From Enterobacter sp. Ag1 (GTDB taxonomy: Bacteria > Pseudomonadota > Gammaproteobacteria > Enterobacterales > Enterobacteriaceae), in contig AKXM01000021.1 in the NCBI GenBank assembly GCA_000277545.1, forward strand, positions 1 through 32,436: a stretch of DNA of 32,436 bases, read 5' to 3'. Numbering within the stretch: the first letter of the stretch is position 1; each line of letters starts with the position of its first letter. Position numbers and translations under genes: made by a program. The notes below the pieces were generated by a model. The model saw only the letters and a program-made list of their open reading frames with translations, had not been told where the DNA came from and did no database searches. Below are positions 1 to 16,563 of this stretch, in pieces.

Positions 1-41
1 TGTGGGGTCTCCCCATGCGAGAGTAGGGAACTGCCAGGCAT
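1..41 (+). rRNA. rrf: 5S ribosomal RNA, 3' end (partial)
   Basis: The first 41 nt match the 3' terminal part of enterobacterial 5S rRNA, ending in the conserved CTGCCAGGCAT that pairs with the 5S 5' end. The gene starts left of the window. It is followed by terminators and then murB, which is the arrangement at the end of rrnB in E. coli. The identification rests on near-identity with the family sequence; the operon name is inferred from the neighbour. Confidence 0.93.
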
Positions 42-50
42 CAAATAAAA
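23..50 (+). repeat. 5S-tail direct repeat, copy 1
   Basis: A 28-nt stretch covering the end of the 5S gene and the start of its trailer recurs without a mismatch at 206-233. Each copy is directly followed by a terminator hairpin. E. coli rrnB has a comparable 5S-tail remnant between terminators T1 and T2, so the duplication is probably old. Confidence 0.9.
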
Positions 51-53
51 CAG

Positions 54-83
54 AAAACCTCAGCCTGATGGCTGGGGTTTTTT
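54..83 (+). terminator. rrn terminator T1
   Basis: The arms 54-65 and 70-81 form a 12-bp stem with a TGAT loop and one T-G wobble, followed by a run of T (78-83). It lies 12 nt after the end of the 5S gene and is the first intrinsic terminator of the rRNA operon. Confidence 0.85.
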
Positions 84-130
84 GTTTATGTGGTATCAGG
101 CCATTCCCTGCACGAGGATGGGCATGCGAC

Positions 131-198
131 AAACGTGTCGGGAACACGTTTGAACGCCGCGTGCGGCGGCCCCGGAGGGGCGAGTATCAGGATGATAC
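131..198 (+). repeat. Stem-loop array between the two rrn terminators
   Basis: Several small inverted repeats follow each other: 131-137 with 145-151, a GC-rich one around 156-167, 169-173 with 177-181 (loop GGA), and 184-189 with 193-198 (loop GGA). E. coli has a similar GC-rich hairpin series between rrnB T1 and T2. It may act in RNA processing or in stopping antiterminated polymerase; the function is inferred. I see no gene in 84-236. Confidence 0.6.
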
Positions 199-205
199 GC
201 GTATT

Positions 206-233
206 GTAGGGAACTGCCAGGCATCAAATAAAA
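206..233 (+). repeat. 5S-tail direct repeat, copy 2
   Basis: Identical 28-nt copy of 23-50 (the last 19 nt of the 5S gene plus 9 nt of trailer), placed before the second terminator. It is a remnant only; no complete second 5S gene is present. Confidence 0.9.
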
Positions 234-236
234 GCG

Positions 237-266
237 AAAGGCTCAGTCGAAAGACTGGGCCTTTTT
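237..266 (+). terminator. rrn terminator T2
   Basis: The arms 237-248 and 253-264 form a 12-bp stem (with wobble pairs) capped by a GAAA tetraloop and followed by T residues. It closes the rRNA operon upstream of murB. Confidence 0.85.
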
Positions 267-352
267 GCTGTGCGCGTTCTACTGAGACAGACAAGCCATT
301 CTCAACAGGATCGGGTAAACTATTCTGGTTTATATTCCGGAAAATGGCTGAC

Positions 353-1381
353 ATGAACTCCTCTCTTAAACCCTTCAATACTTTCGGTATTCAGGCAACT
401 GCGGCACATATTGTTATCGCTGAATCTGTACAACAGCTTACTGAAGCGTGGGCAGAATCGACGCAGGCTCATCAGCCGGTACTTATCCTTGGGGAAGGGA
501 GTAATGTTCTTTTCCTCGAAAACTTCGAAGGCACGGTCATTATCAATCGTATTAAAGGGATTGAAGTTGCTGAGACGGATGATGCCTGGTTGCTCCATGT
601 CGGTGCTGGTGAAAACTGGCATCACCTCGTGGAATATACTCTCCAACAAGGCATGCCAGGTCTGGAAAACCTTGCTCTGATACCGGGCTGTGCTGGCTCA
701 TCGCCCATTCAAAACATTGGTGCATATGGTGTTGAAATTAAACAGGTATGTAACTATGTCGATTGCGTTGAGCTAAGTAATGGCCAGCCATTGCGTTTAA
801 CAAACGCAGAATGCCGCTTTGGCTACCGGGACAGCATCTTTAAACATGACTACCAGGACCGCTTTGCAATTGTAGCCGTTGGCTATCGCTTGCCTAAAGC
901 CTGGAGGCCGGTTCTCAGCTACGGCGACCTGAGTAAACTGGATCCTTCGACCATAACACCCCAGCAGGTTTTTGAAAGCGTCTGCAATATGAGGAGCTCG
1001 AAGCTGCCCGATCCAAAAGTGAATGGTAATGCCGGCAGTTTCTTCAAAAACCCCGTTATTAGCGCGGAACAGGCTGAAAAACTGATTTCTTGTGGCGCGA
1101 AAGTCCCCCATTACCCTCAGCCAGACGGCAGCGTTAAACTTGCAGCAGGTTGGCTGATCGATCAATGTCAGTTGAAGGGATACCGCATTGGTGGAGCCGC
1201 GATTCATCGGCAACAGGCTTTGGTCATCATTAACGAAGAAAATGCCAGCAGCGCAGATATTGTTGCCCTTGCACACTACGTACGCCAACAGGTTGGTGAA
1301 AAGTTTGATGTCTGGCTTGAACCAGAAGTTCGCTTTATGGCGAGCAAAGGGGAAGTCAGTGCCGTGGAGACTATCGCGTGA
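353..1381 (+). CDS. murB: UDP-N-acetylenolpyruvoylglucosamine reductase MurB
   Basis: Cytoplasmic FAD enzyme that reduces UDP-GlcNAc-enolpyruvate to UDP-MurNAc with NADPH, the second committed step of peptidoglycan precursor synthesis. The protein is 342 residues, the E. coli length. The FAD-binding segment [11 protein letters not shown] lies at about 45-55. The catalytic residues known from E. coli fall at the same positions: Arg159 (FGYRD), Ser229 (GNAGSFF) and Glu325 (LEPEVRF). The open frame runs left into the 5S gene, but homology starts at the ATG at 353, which has GGAAAA eight bases upstream; an ATG at 344 would add three residues. The stop overlaps the birA start, so the two are probably cotranscribed and translationally coupled. 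Clear assignment. Confidence 0.97.
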   Translation: MNSSLKPFNTFGIQATAAHIVIAESVQQLTEAWAESTQAHQPVLILGEGSNVLFLENFEGTVIINRIKGIEVAETDDAWLLHVGAGENWHHLVEYTLQQGMPGLENLALIPGCAGSSPIQNIGAYGVEIKQVCNYVDCVELSNGQPLRLTNAECRFGYRDSIFKHDYQDRFAIVAVGYRLPKAWRPVLSYGDLSKLDPSTITPQQVFESVCNMRSSKLPDPKVNGNAGSFFKNPVISAEQAEKLISCGAKVPHYPQPDGSVKLAAGWLIDQCQLKGYRIGGAAIHRQQALVIINEENASSADIVALAHYVRQQVGEKFDVWLEPEVRFMASKGEVSAVETIA

Positions 1382-2340
1382 AAGACAATCGGGTTCCGTT
1401 AACGTTAATTAGTATTCTGGCAGACGGTGAGTTTCATTCAGGTGAGCAACTGGGTGAGCAGTTAGGGATGAGTCGTGCGGCTATTAATAAGCATGTACAG
1501 ACTCTGCGAGACTGGGGAATCGATGTCTTTACCGTTCCAGGCAAGGGGTATAGCTTGCCGGAGCCTATCCAGTTACTGGATGAAGATTTTATTAAGTCAC
1601 AGATAGAAAGTGGGACGGTTGCTGTCCTTCCGGTGATTGATTCCACCAACCAATACCTGCTTGATCGCCTCAATTCCCTTCAATCTGGTGATTCCTGCAT
1701 AGCCGAATATCAGCAGGCCGGGCGTGGAAGACGAGGCCGTCAGTGGTTCTCGCCCTTTGGAGCAAATCTCTATTTGTCCATGTACTGGCGTCTGGAGCAG
1801 GGGCCAGCTGCGGCAATTGGACTCAGTCTGGTTATTGGCATTGTGATGGCGGAAGTATTACAGCGCCTTGGCGCTGAAGACGTCAGGGTAAAATGGCCAA
1901 ACGACCTCTATCTGAACGACCGCAAGCTCGCCGGTATTTTGGTTGAACTCACCGGGAAAACGGGGGATGCCGCGCAAATCGTTATCGGTGCTGGGATTAA
2001 TCTTGCGATGCGTAATGTTGCTACAGATGTGATTAATCAGGGATGGATCAACCTCCAGGAAGCTGGTATCCGTATTGACAGGAATACGCTAGCGGTCACT
2101 CTAATCCAGGAGTTACGTACGGCACTACAGCTGTTTGAGCAGGAAAGTTTATTACCGTTCCTGCCTCGTTGGGAAAAACTGGATAACTTCATCAATCGAC
2201 CGGTAAAACTCATTATTGGGGAACGAGAGGTCCATGGAATATCTCGAGGCATTAATGAGCAGGGTGGATTATTGTTGGAGCAGGACGGAGTAATAAAAGC
2301 TTGGGTTGGCGGTGAGATTTCTCTGCGCGGCGCAAATTAA
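1378..2340 (+). CDS. birA: Bifunctional biotin-[acetyl-CoA carboxylase] ligase / biotin operon repressor BirA
   Basis: Makes biotinyl-5'-AMP and transfers biotin to the AccB subunit of acetyl-CoA carboxylase. When loaded with biotinyl-AMP and dimerised, it represses the biotin synthesis operon. The 320-residue protein has an N-terminal winged helix (about 22-46, [20 protein letters not shown]), the adenylate-binding loop GRGRRGR (115-121), the KWPND motif (172-176) and the conserved lysine 183, then a C-terminal SH3-like domain. The start is a GTG overlapping the murB stop by four bases (GTGA). The presence of the DNA-binding domain means the regulatory function is probably retained. A strong palindromic terminator follows. 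Confidence 0.96.
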   Translation: MKDNRVPLTLISILADGEFHSGEQLGEQLGMSRAAINKHVQTLRDWGIDVFTVPGKGYSLPEPIQLLDEDFIKSQIESGTVAVLPVIDSTNQYLLDRLNSLQSGDSCIAEYQQAGRGRRGRQWFSPFGANLYLSMYWRLEQGPAAAIGLSLVIGIVMAEVLQRLGAEDVRVKWPNDLYLNDRKLAGILVELTGKTGDAAQIVIGAGINLAMRNVATDVINQGWINLQEAGIRIDRNTLAVTLIQELRTALQLFEQESLLPFLPRWEKLDNFINRPVKLIIGEREVHGISRGINEQGGLLLEQDGVIKAWVGGEISLRGAN

Positions 2341-2343
2341 AGA

Positions 2344-2361
2344 GAGGGGGAATTCCCCCTC
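2344..2361. terminator. Bidirectional terminator between birA and coaA
   Basis: A perfect 18-bp inverted repeat (GAGGGGG-AATT-CCCCCTC) sits in the 27-bp gap between two convergent genes. T-rich sequence flanks it on both sides, so it can stop transcription from either direction. Confidence 0.75.
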
Positions 2362-2367
2362 ATCTTA

Positions 2368-3321
2368 TTATTTTCTCAGTTTGACACAATCAACAGCATG
2401 ATTAGCACTTTTTGTCATAATCAAGCTTGCGCGATCGCGTGTTGGTAATATGTTTTGTTTTAAATTCAATAAATTAATTTCATTCCATAGCTGCGTTGCA
2501 ATATTTATGGCTTCATCTTTAGAGAGCTTTGCATAGCTGTGGAAATAAGAGTTTGGATCGGTGAATGCACCTTCACGGAATTTTAAGAACCGATTTATAT
2601 ACCAATTCTGTAATAGCTCTTCCGGCGCATCTACATATATAGAAAAATCTACGAAGTCAGAAACAAATACATGATGTGGATCGTGGGGATAATCCATTCC
2701 GCTTTGCAGAACGTTTAACCCTTCCAGAATCAAGATATCCGGCTGGGCAACGGTCTTATCGCCGTCGGGGATCACGTCGTACACCAAATGTGAGTACACC
2801 GGCGCCGTCACGTTGGTTGCACCCGATTTGATGTCGGATACAAATTTCACCAGACGATGCATATCATAGGATTGCGGGAAGCCTTTCTTCTTCATCAAAT
2901 TGCGCTCTTTAAGCACTTTATTTGGATGAAGGAAGCCGTCGGTGGTGATCAGTTCAACCTGACGGTGCTCAGGCCAACGGCTGAGTAGGGCCTGCAGCAC
3001 ACGCGCTGTCGTGCTCTTTCCGACAGCCACACTTCCCGCAATACTGATGATGTAGGGAATACGTTGGCCATTGGTGCCAAGAAACTGCTCGAGTACCGCC
3101 TGGCGCCGCAGGTTTGAACTGATATAGAAATTGAGCAGACGAGACAGCGGCAGGTAAATCTCCGCCACCTCTTCCAGGGAAAGGTCTTCGTTAATGCCTT
3201 TTAACCGGGCGATTTCCCCTTCGGTTAACGTCATGGGAACAGAGTCGCGCAATGCTGCCCATTGGCTCCGGTCAAATTGTAGATAAGGGGTTGTTGCCAA
3301 CATTTGCTCTTTATTACTCAT
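2368..3321 (-). CDS. coaA: Pantothenate kinase CoaA (type I)
   Basis: Phosphorylates pantothenate with ATP, the first and rate-controlling step of coenzyme A synthesis; the family is feedback-inhibited by CoA. The 317-residue protein carries the P-loop GSVAVGKS at 96-103, and the family segments TTDGFLHPN and YDMHRLV follow. I chose the ATG at 3321 because the sequence then begins MSNKEQ, in register with E. coli CoaA (MSIKEQ, 316 residues). An ATG at 3327 would add two residues and cannot be excluded, since an AGGCAG-like ribosome site fits it slightly better. It is convergent with birA and divergent from the tRNA operon. Confidence 0.95.
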   Translation of the reverse strand: MSNKEQMLATTPYLQFDRSQWAALRDSVPMTLTEGEIARLKGINEDLSLEEVAEIYLPLSRLLNFYISSNLRRQAVLEQFLGTNGQRIPYIISIAGSVAVGKSTTARVLQALLSRWPEHRQVELITTDGFLHPNKVLKERNLMKKKGFPQSYDMHRLVKFVSDIKSGATNVTAPVYSHLVYDVIPDGDKTVAQPDILILEGLNVLQSGMDYPHDPHHVFVSDFVDFSIYVDAPEELLQNWYINRFLKFREGAFTDPNSYFHSYAKLSKDEAINIATQLWNEINLLNLKQNILPTRDRASLIMTKSANHAVDCVKLRK

Positions 3322-3774
3322 AAGCATGCTTCTGCCTGTAATTCAGGACAAAATTTACGCGCTACATTCTCGAACGCAAGTAATCAGACGTTGTGTATAA
3401 AAAGTATGCCGCGTATTTAACTTTTCAACAGTGGGCAGGAGGGTAACACCTGAATGAAGAGAACGATAAGAAAAAATCAACAACAGTGATGTATTACGGC
3501 GGGTACATCACGTTGCGCTTACAGTGAAAGAAGGGGCTGCGAGCCATTTTAGAGGGGCAGTCTTATTTCTGATGATTATTATTTGTCATTCAGGCATCGT
3601 CAGGCGCCTACTCCCAGGAAAAACGGATGCCGGGAACGATGAAAATTTGCTCTCAATTGGTGCTTTAGCCACCATATTCTCGAGATCTAGCGCAAAATGT
3701 GAGCGGTAGTGCATTTTATGCGATTTTTTTGTTGCATGAGCGGCGCTCTCTTCCTAGAATGCGCGCTACTTGAT
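3322..3774. other. Intergenic region coaA / thrU with tRNA operon promoter
   Basis: This 453-bp gap separates two divergent transcription units. It contains the strong tRNA operon promoter at its right end and presumably the coaA promoter at its left end, which I could not place. Two inverted repeats are visible: 3486-3493 with 3504-3511 (10-nt loop), and 3593-3598 with 3626-3631 enclosing the palindrome AGGCGCCT. In E. coli the corresponding tRNA-tufB upstream region binds Fis; A/T-rich tracts here fit that, but no site could be called. I see no convincing gene. Confidence 0.6.
3732..3760 (+). promoter_or_regulatory. Promoter of thrU-tyrU-glyT-thrT-tuf operon
   Basis: The -35 box TTGCAT (3732-3737) and -10 box TAGAAT (3755-3760) are 17 bp apart. 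The GC-rich discriminator GCGCGC (3761-3766) follows. Such discriminators are typical of stable-RNA promoters under stringent (ppGpp/DksA) control. The thrU gene starts 14 bp after the -10 box. Confidence 0.88.
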
Positions 3775-3850
<76 letters not shown>

Positions 3851-3862
3851 TCAAGTACCCCA

Positions 3863-3947
<85 letters not shown>

Positions 3948-4064
3948 TATTCGGCAACGCATTGCGAAGCCCGGTGCGATAAACGAACAGTTTGTCGACC
4001 CGAATACTGAGAGGCCTTCTCTCATATTCACTACAGAAAGATTCAGGTAGCCGAGTTCCAGGAT
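3948..4064 (+). other. tyrU-glyT spacer in the tRNA precursor
   Basis: This 117-nt spacer is much longer than the other spacers in the operon (12 and 9 nt). It can fold: ATTCGG (3949-3954) pairs with CCGAAT (4000-4005), and TGAGAG (4008-4013) pairs with CTCTCA (4019-4024) around a 5-nt loop. It must be removed during tRNA maturation. Confidence 0.6.
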
Positions 4065-4139
<75 letters not shown>

Positions 4140-4148
4140 ACAAGATGT

Positions 4149-4224
4149 GCTGATATAGCTCAGTTGGTAGAGCGCACCCTTGGTAAGGGTGAGGTCGGCA
4201 GTTCGAATCTGCCTATCAGCACCA
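4149..4224 (+). tRNA. thrT: tRNA-Thr (anticodon GGT)
   Basis: A 76-nt gene with acceptor arms GCTGATA and TATCAGC and encoded CCA. The anticodon GGT is at 4182-4184. It is the last tRNA before the tuf leader; its 3' processing also creates the 5' end of the tuf message. Confidence 0.97.
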
Positions 4225-5521
<1,297 letters not shown>

Positions 5522-5547
5522 TCCTCTGATACTTTAATGCAATAGTG

Positions 5548-5575
5548 AAAAGGGCATCTTAGGATGCCCTTTTTT
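5548..5575 (+). terminator. tuf terminator
   Basis: The arms 5548-5558 and 5563-5573 form a perfect 11-bp stem with a TTAG loop, running into a T tract. It ends the tRNA-tuf operon 26 nt after the tuf stop codon. Confidence 0.9.
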
Positions 5576-5679
5576 ATGTTTGAAATTTGCTGTTTGCCAG
5601 TGAAAGCGATCGCTTACTGCAGTTGGCATCAGTTTTTGCATTTGATTACCATTCTCTGTCTTCTGCCCCGCCGTACGCC

Positions 5680-5708
5680 TTGTAAAGCCAATCATTCTCA
5701 TTTACAAT
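5680..5708 (+). promoter_or_regulatory. Putative bfd promoter with Fur-box-like spacer
   Basis: TTGTAA (5680-5685) and TACAAT (5703-5708) are 17 bp apart. The spacer contains AATCATTCTCATT (5690-5702), whose reverse complement AATGAGAATGATT matches the Fur core AATGATAATCATT at 11 of 13 positions. A site placed between -35 and -10 would allow iron-dependent repression of bfd. The E. coli bfd gene is known to be induced by iron limitation through Fur. Confidence 0.65.
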
Positions 5709-5735
5709 TTGCGCAGTTTTTGAGCGGGAGTGATC

Positions 5736-5930
5736 ATGTACGTTTGCTTGTGTAACGGTGTAAGCGATAAGACAATTCGTCAGGCGGTGCGACAACATCA
5801 CCCGCAGTCTTTTCAGCAACTTAGAAAGTTTATCCCGGTGGGAAATCAGTGCGGGAAGTGCGTTCGACAGGCGCGTGAAATCATGCAAGACGAACTGATG
5901 CAGATCCCGGAATTTAAAGAGATCGCTTAA
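5736..5930 (+). CDS. bfd: Bacterioferritin-associated ferredoxin Bfd
   Basis: Small [2Fe-2S] protein that docks on bacterioferritin and passes electrons to its core, so that stored ferric iron is released as ferrous iron. The protein has 64 residues. The four cluster ligands are Cys4, Cys6, Cys39 and Cys42 (VCLCNG near the N-terminus and NQCGKC), and the family layout is intact. The start is the ATG at 5736 with GGGAG upstream; an in-frame start at 5730 would add two residues without homology. It lies directly upstream of bfr, its partner gene, with a 71-bp gap, and behind a promoter carrying a Fur-like site. Confidence 0.95.
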   Translation: MYVCLCNGVSDKTIRQAVRQHHPQSFQQLRKFIPVGNQCGKCVRQAREIMQDELMQIPEFKEIA

Positions 5931-6001
5931 AACACGCTCATTTTTTTGACTTACACCCTGTGACATCTACGCTTCAATAAGTGGAAGCGGAGGATGTCAA
6001 A

Positions 6002-6475
6002 ATGAAAGGTGATGTTAAGATAATAAATTATCTCAATAAATTATTGGGAAACGAGCTTGTCGCGATTAACCAGTATTTTCTGCATGCCCGCATGTTCAAA
6101 AACTGGGGATTAAAACGTCTGAACGACGTTGAGTACCACGAGTCCATCGATGAAATGAAGCACGCCGATAAGTACATCGAACGTATTCTCTTCCTCGAAG
6201 GCATTCCAAATCTGCAGGACCTCGGCAAGCTGGGTATTGGGGAGGATGTCGAAGAAATGCTTCGCTCTGACCTGAGGCTGGAACTGGATGGTGCAAAGGA
6301 TTTGCGTGAAGCCATCGCCTATGCCGATAAAGTGCATGATTATGTTAGCCGTGACCTGATGATCGAAATTCTGGCCGATGAAGAAGGCCATATCGACTGG
6401 CTCGAAACGGAACTGGACCTCATTCAGAAGCTGGGTATTCAGAACTACCTGCAGGCCCAGATACGCGAAGAGTAA
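6002..6475 (+). CDS. bfr: Bacterioferritin Bfr
   Basis: Haem-containing ferritin that assembles as a 24-mer cage, oxidises ferrous iron and stores it as a mineral in the cytoplasm. The protein has 157 residues (158 in E. coli). The ferroxidase ligands Glu18, Glu51, His54, Glu94, Glu127 and His130 are all present, as is Met52, the axial haem ligand shared between subunits. The ATG at 6002 follows GGAGG at a normal distance; an upstream in-frame start at 5981 would overlap that site and has no homology. Paired with bfd and followed by a strong terminator shared with the opposing peptidase gene. Confidence 0.96.
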   Translation: MKGDVKIINYLNKLLGNELVAINQYFLHARMFKNWGLKRLNDVEYHESIDEMKHADKYIERILFLEGIPNLQDLGKLGIGEDVEEMLRSDLRLELDGAKDLREAIAYADKVHDYVSRDLMIEILADEEGHIDWLETELDLIQKLGIQNYLQAQIREE

Positions 6476-6487
6476 CCCCGTATGATC

Positions 6488-6513
6488 AAGACAGAGGGAT
6501 TTCCCTCTGTCTT
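6488..6513. terminator. Bidirectional terminator between bfr and prepilin peptidase gene
   Basis: The arms 6488-6499 and 6502-6513 form a perfect 12-bp stem (AAGACAGAGGGA with its complement) with a very short loop, in the 48-bp gap between two convergent genes. It can serve both strands. Confidence 0.8.
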
Positions 6514-6523
6514 CTTTGAAACC

Positions 6524-7003
6524 TTATCCAAATACCTGCCAGCAAAAATTCCCCCATCCTGAGAGCGCAAGCCAGGGGCCAAAAGGCATTTCAGCGCTGT
6601 CACGGCACCCGATCAGATAAAGTATTCCGGCATAAGCGATGCCCAGGGAAGATGCCAAAGCGACAATGAGAGGCAGATGCTGCCAGTAGCTCCAGGCTCC
6701 AATTGCCGCCAGCAGTTTGAAATCACCATAACCTAATCCTTCTTTGCCGGTAGCATAACGGAATACTTGAAAGGTAACCCACAGGAAGAGGTAGCCGGCT
6801 ATCGCGCCGAATACGGCATGATGAACATGGTGAGGGTTAACCAGACTATGAAACAACAATCCCAGCCACAGTAAGGGTAGGGTAAGTCTGTCTGGTAGAA
6901 GCATGGTTTTGAAATCACTCAAGCTTAGCGCCAGAGCCAGGCAAAAATAGAGCAACGCAGCGACGGGGAGTAGCCAGGCGATCTGTATGTCGGTCAGTAT
7001 CAT
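6524..7003 (-). CDS. Short type IV prepilin peptidase (A24 family), methylase domain absent
   Basis: Membrane aspartic peptidase of the prepilin/pseudopilin-processing family. The protein has 159 residues, mostly hydrophobic segments. The two catalytic aspartates are visible: Asp30 in SDFKTMLLPDRLTLP and Asp94 in the signature GLGYGDFKLLAAIGAW. Full-length PilD/GspO enzymes are about 225-290 residues and begin with a cytoplasmic domain carrying two CxxC pairs that N-methylates the processed pilin; that part is missing and the gene starts directly in the peptidase domain. The position next to bfr matches gspO/hopD in E. coli and Salmonella, but no gsp secretion genes are nearby. Its substrate is unknown; it could process pilins encoded elsewhere or be a relic. 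Confidence 0.85.
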   Translation of the reverse strand: MILTDIQIAWLLPVAALLYFCLALALSLSDFKTMLLPDRLTLPLLWLGLLFHSLVNPHHVHHAVFGAIAGYLFLWVTFQVFRYATGKEGLGYGDFKLLAAIGAWSYWQHLPLIVALASSLGIAYAGILYLIGCRDSAEMPFGPWLALSGWGNFCWQVFG

Positions 7004-7125
7004 CTTTTTATCCCGCTGAGGATTAAGCCCTCGGATACTACGCGGGTGTGCTGGCTAAACCTATCAACCTTCTAATTTGGCGTGTGATAATGCGCAATGC
7101 CTCGAAGATATAGGGAAGGTAAGGC

Positions 7126-7173
7126 ATGAAACTCACTAAATGCAGGATGTCGGTGAAATTTCAACCCATATGA
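7126..7173 (+). CDS. Possible 15-codon ORF upstream of the S10 promoter
   Basis: An ATG at 7126 opens a 15-codon frame ending with TGA at 7171-7173. AAGG (7116-7119) lies six bases before it, and a GATAAT hexamer (7086-7091) in the extended context TGTGATAAT could serve as a -10 box. No homologue is recognised. An ORF this short can easily occur by chance; it is listed only because the spacing looks plausible. Confidence 0.15.
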   Translation: MKLTKCRMSVKFQPI

Positions 7174-7174
7174 C

Positions 7175-7202
7175 TTGCAAGCCGCCTTGAAACCCGTATA
7201 AT
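7175..7202 (+). promoter_or_regulatory. S10 operon promoter
   Basis: The -35 TTGCAA (7175-7180) and -10 TATAAT (7197-7202) are 16 bp apart, with GC-rich sequence (GCGCGGG) downstream. This places the start near 7209 and gives a leader of about 180 nt, close to the 172-nt leader known for the E. coli S10 operon. Confidence 0.85.
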
Positions 7203-7208
7203 GCGCGG

Positions 7209-7703
<495 letters not shown>

Positions 7704-7722
7704 TCAGGTCATTGACGATTGA

Positions 7723-10118
<2,396 letters not shown>

Positions 10119-10131
10119 TTTTAGAGGATAA

Positions 10132-10413
<282 letters not shown>

Positions 10414-10418
10414 GGTAG

Positions 10419-12344
<1,926 letters not shown>

Positions 12345-12367
12345 TACAGTACCCTTTCTCAAACAAA

Positions 12368-12399
12368 TAAACGGCTCAGCGATGAGCCGTTTATTTTTT
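12368..12399 (+). terminator. S10 operon terminator
   Basis: The arms 12368-12378 and 12383-12393 form an 11-bp stem with a GCGA tetraloop, followed by a T tract. It separates the S10 and spc operons. The spc -10 box lies only 25 bp beyond it. Confidence 0.88.
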
Positions 12400-12401
12400 C
12401 T

Positions 12402-12429
12402 ACCCATATCCTGGAACCGGTGTTATAAT
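12402..12429 (+). promoter_or_regulatory. spc operon promoter
   Basis: TATAAT at 12424-12429 in the context GTTATAATGCCGCG is a consensus -10 box with a GC-rich discriminator. The -35 region near 12402-12407 is poor. The surrounding sequence closely follows the E. coli spc promoter. The start lies near 12436, giving a leader of about 75 nt before rplN. Confidence 0.78.
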
Positions 12430-12498
12430 GCCGCGCCCTCGTTTATGGGGCTTTTTAACGACCTGATTTCCAGGTCCCGAAGTAGTAGTTGACATTAG

Positions 12499-13761
<1,263 letters not shown>

Positions 13762-13766
13762 GGTAG

Positions 13767-14081
<315 letters not shown>

Positions 14082-14108
14082 TTGTCACCAATTGAATCAC
14101 GGGAGTAG

Positions 14109-14507
<399 letters not shown>

Positions 14508-14520
14508 TTGGAGGAATAAA

Positions 14521-15054
14521 ATGTCTCGTGTTGCTAAAGCACCGGTCGTTGTTCCTGCAGGCGTAGAGGTAAAACTCAACGGTCAGGTTATTTCGATCAA
14601 AGGTAAAAACGGCGAGCTGACTCGTACTATCAACGATGCTGTTGAAGTTAAACACGCTGAAAATGCTCTGACTTTCGCTCCGCGCGAAGGCTTTGCAAAC
14701 GCGTGGGCCCAAGCGGGTACCACTCGTGCGCTGTTGAACGCAATGGTTGTCGGTGTTACCGAAGGCTTCACTAAGAAGCTGCAGCTGGTTGGTGTAGGTT
14801 ATCGTGCAGCCGTTAAAGGCGACGTGGTGAATTTAGCCCTGGGCTTCTCTCACCCTGTTGAGCATAAGCTGCCTGCGGGTATCACTGCTGAATGTCCGAC
14901 TCAAACTGAAATCGTGCTGAAAGGCGCTGATAAGCAGATGATCGGTCAGGTTGCAGCTGATCTGCGCGCCTACCGTCGTCCTGAGCCTTACAAAGGCAAG
15001 GGTGTTCGTTACGCCGACGAAGTCGTGCGTACCAAAGAGGCTAAGAAGAAGTAA
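14521..15054 (+). CDS. rplF: 50S ribosomal protein L6
   Basis: Protein near the factor-binding centre of the 50S subunit, next to the sarcin-ricin loop. It has 177 residues and the usual two repeated domains. GGAGG lies upstream of the ATG. Followed after 9 bp by rplR. Confidence 0.98.
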   Translation: MSRVAKAPVVVPAGVEVKLNGQVISIKGKNGELTRTINDAVEVKHAENALTFAPREGFANAWAQAGTTRALLNAMVVGVTEGFTKKLQLVGVGYRAAVKGDVVNLALGFSHPVEHKLPAGITAECPTQTEIVLKGADKQMIGQVAADLRAYRRPEPYKGKGVRYADEVVRTKEAKKK

Positions 15055-15417
<363 letters not shown>

Positions 15418-15422
15418 GGTAG

Positions 15423-16556
<1,134 letters not shown>

Positions 16557-16563
16557 GTAGCAG

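Noticed and set aside
206..233. Second 5S rRNA gene
   Set aside because: Only the last 19 nt of 5S plus 9 nt of trailer are present, so it is a remnant and not a gene.
2..352. N-terminal extension of the murB frame into the 5S gene
   Set aside because: It would translate rRNA and two terminators; homology and a ribosome site support the ATG at 353.
3593..3631. REP/BIME-like repeat
   Set aside because: GGCATC/GATGCC recalls a REP stem, but the rest does not follow the REP consensus and no second copy is seen.
3524..3709. 61-codon ORF between coaA and thrU
   Set aside because: No clear ribosome site, no homology, and it overlaps the upstream control region of the tRNA operon.
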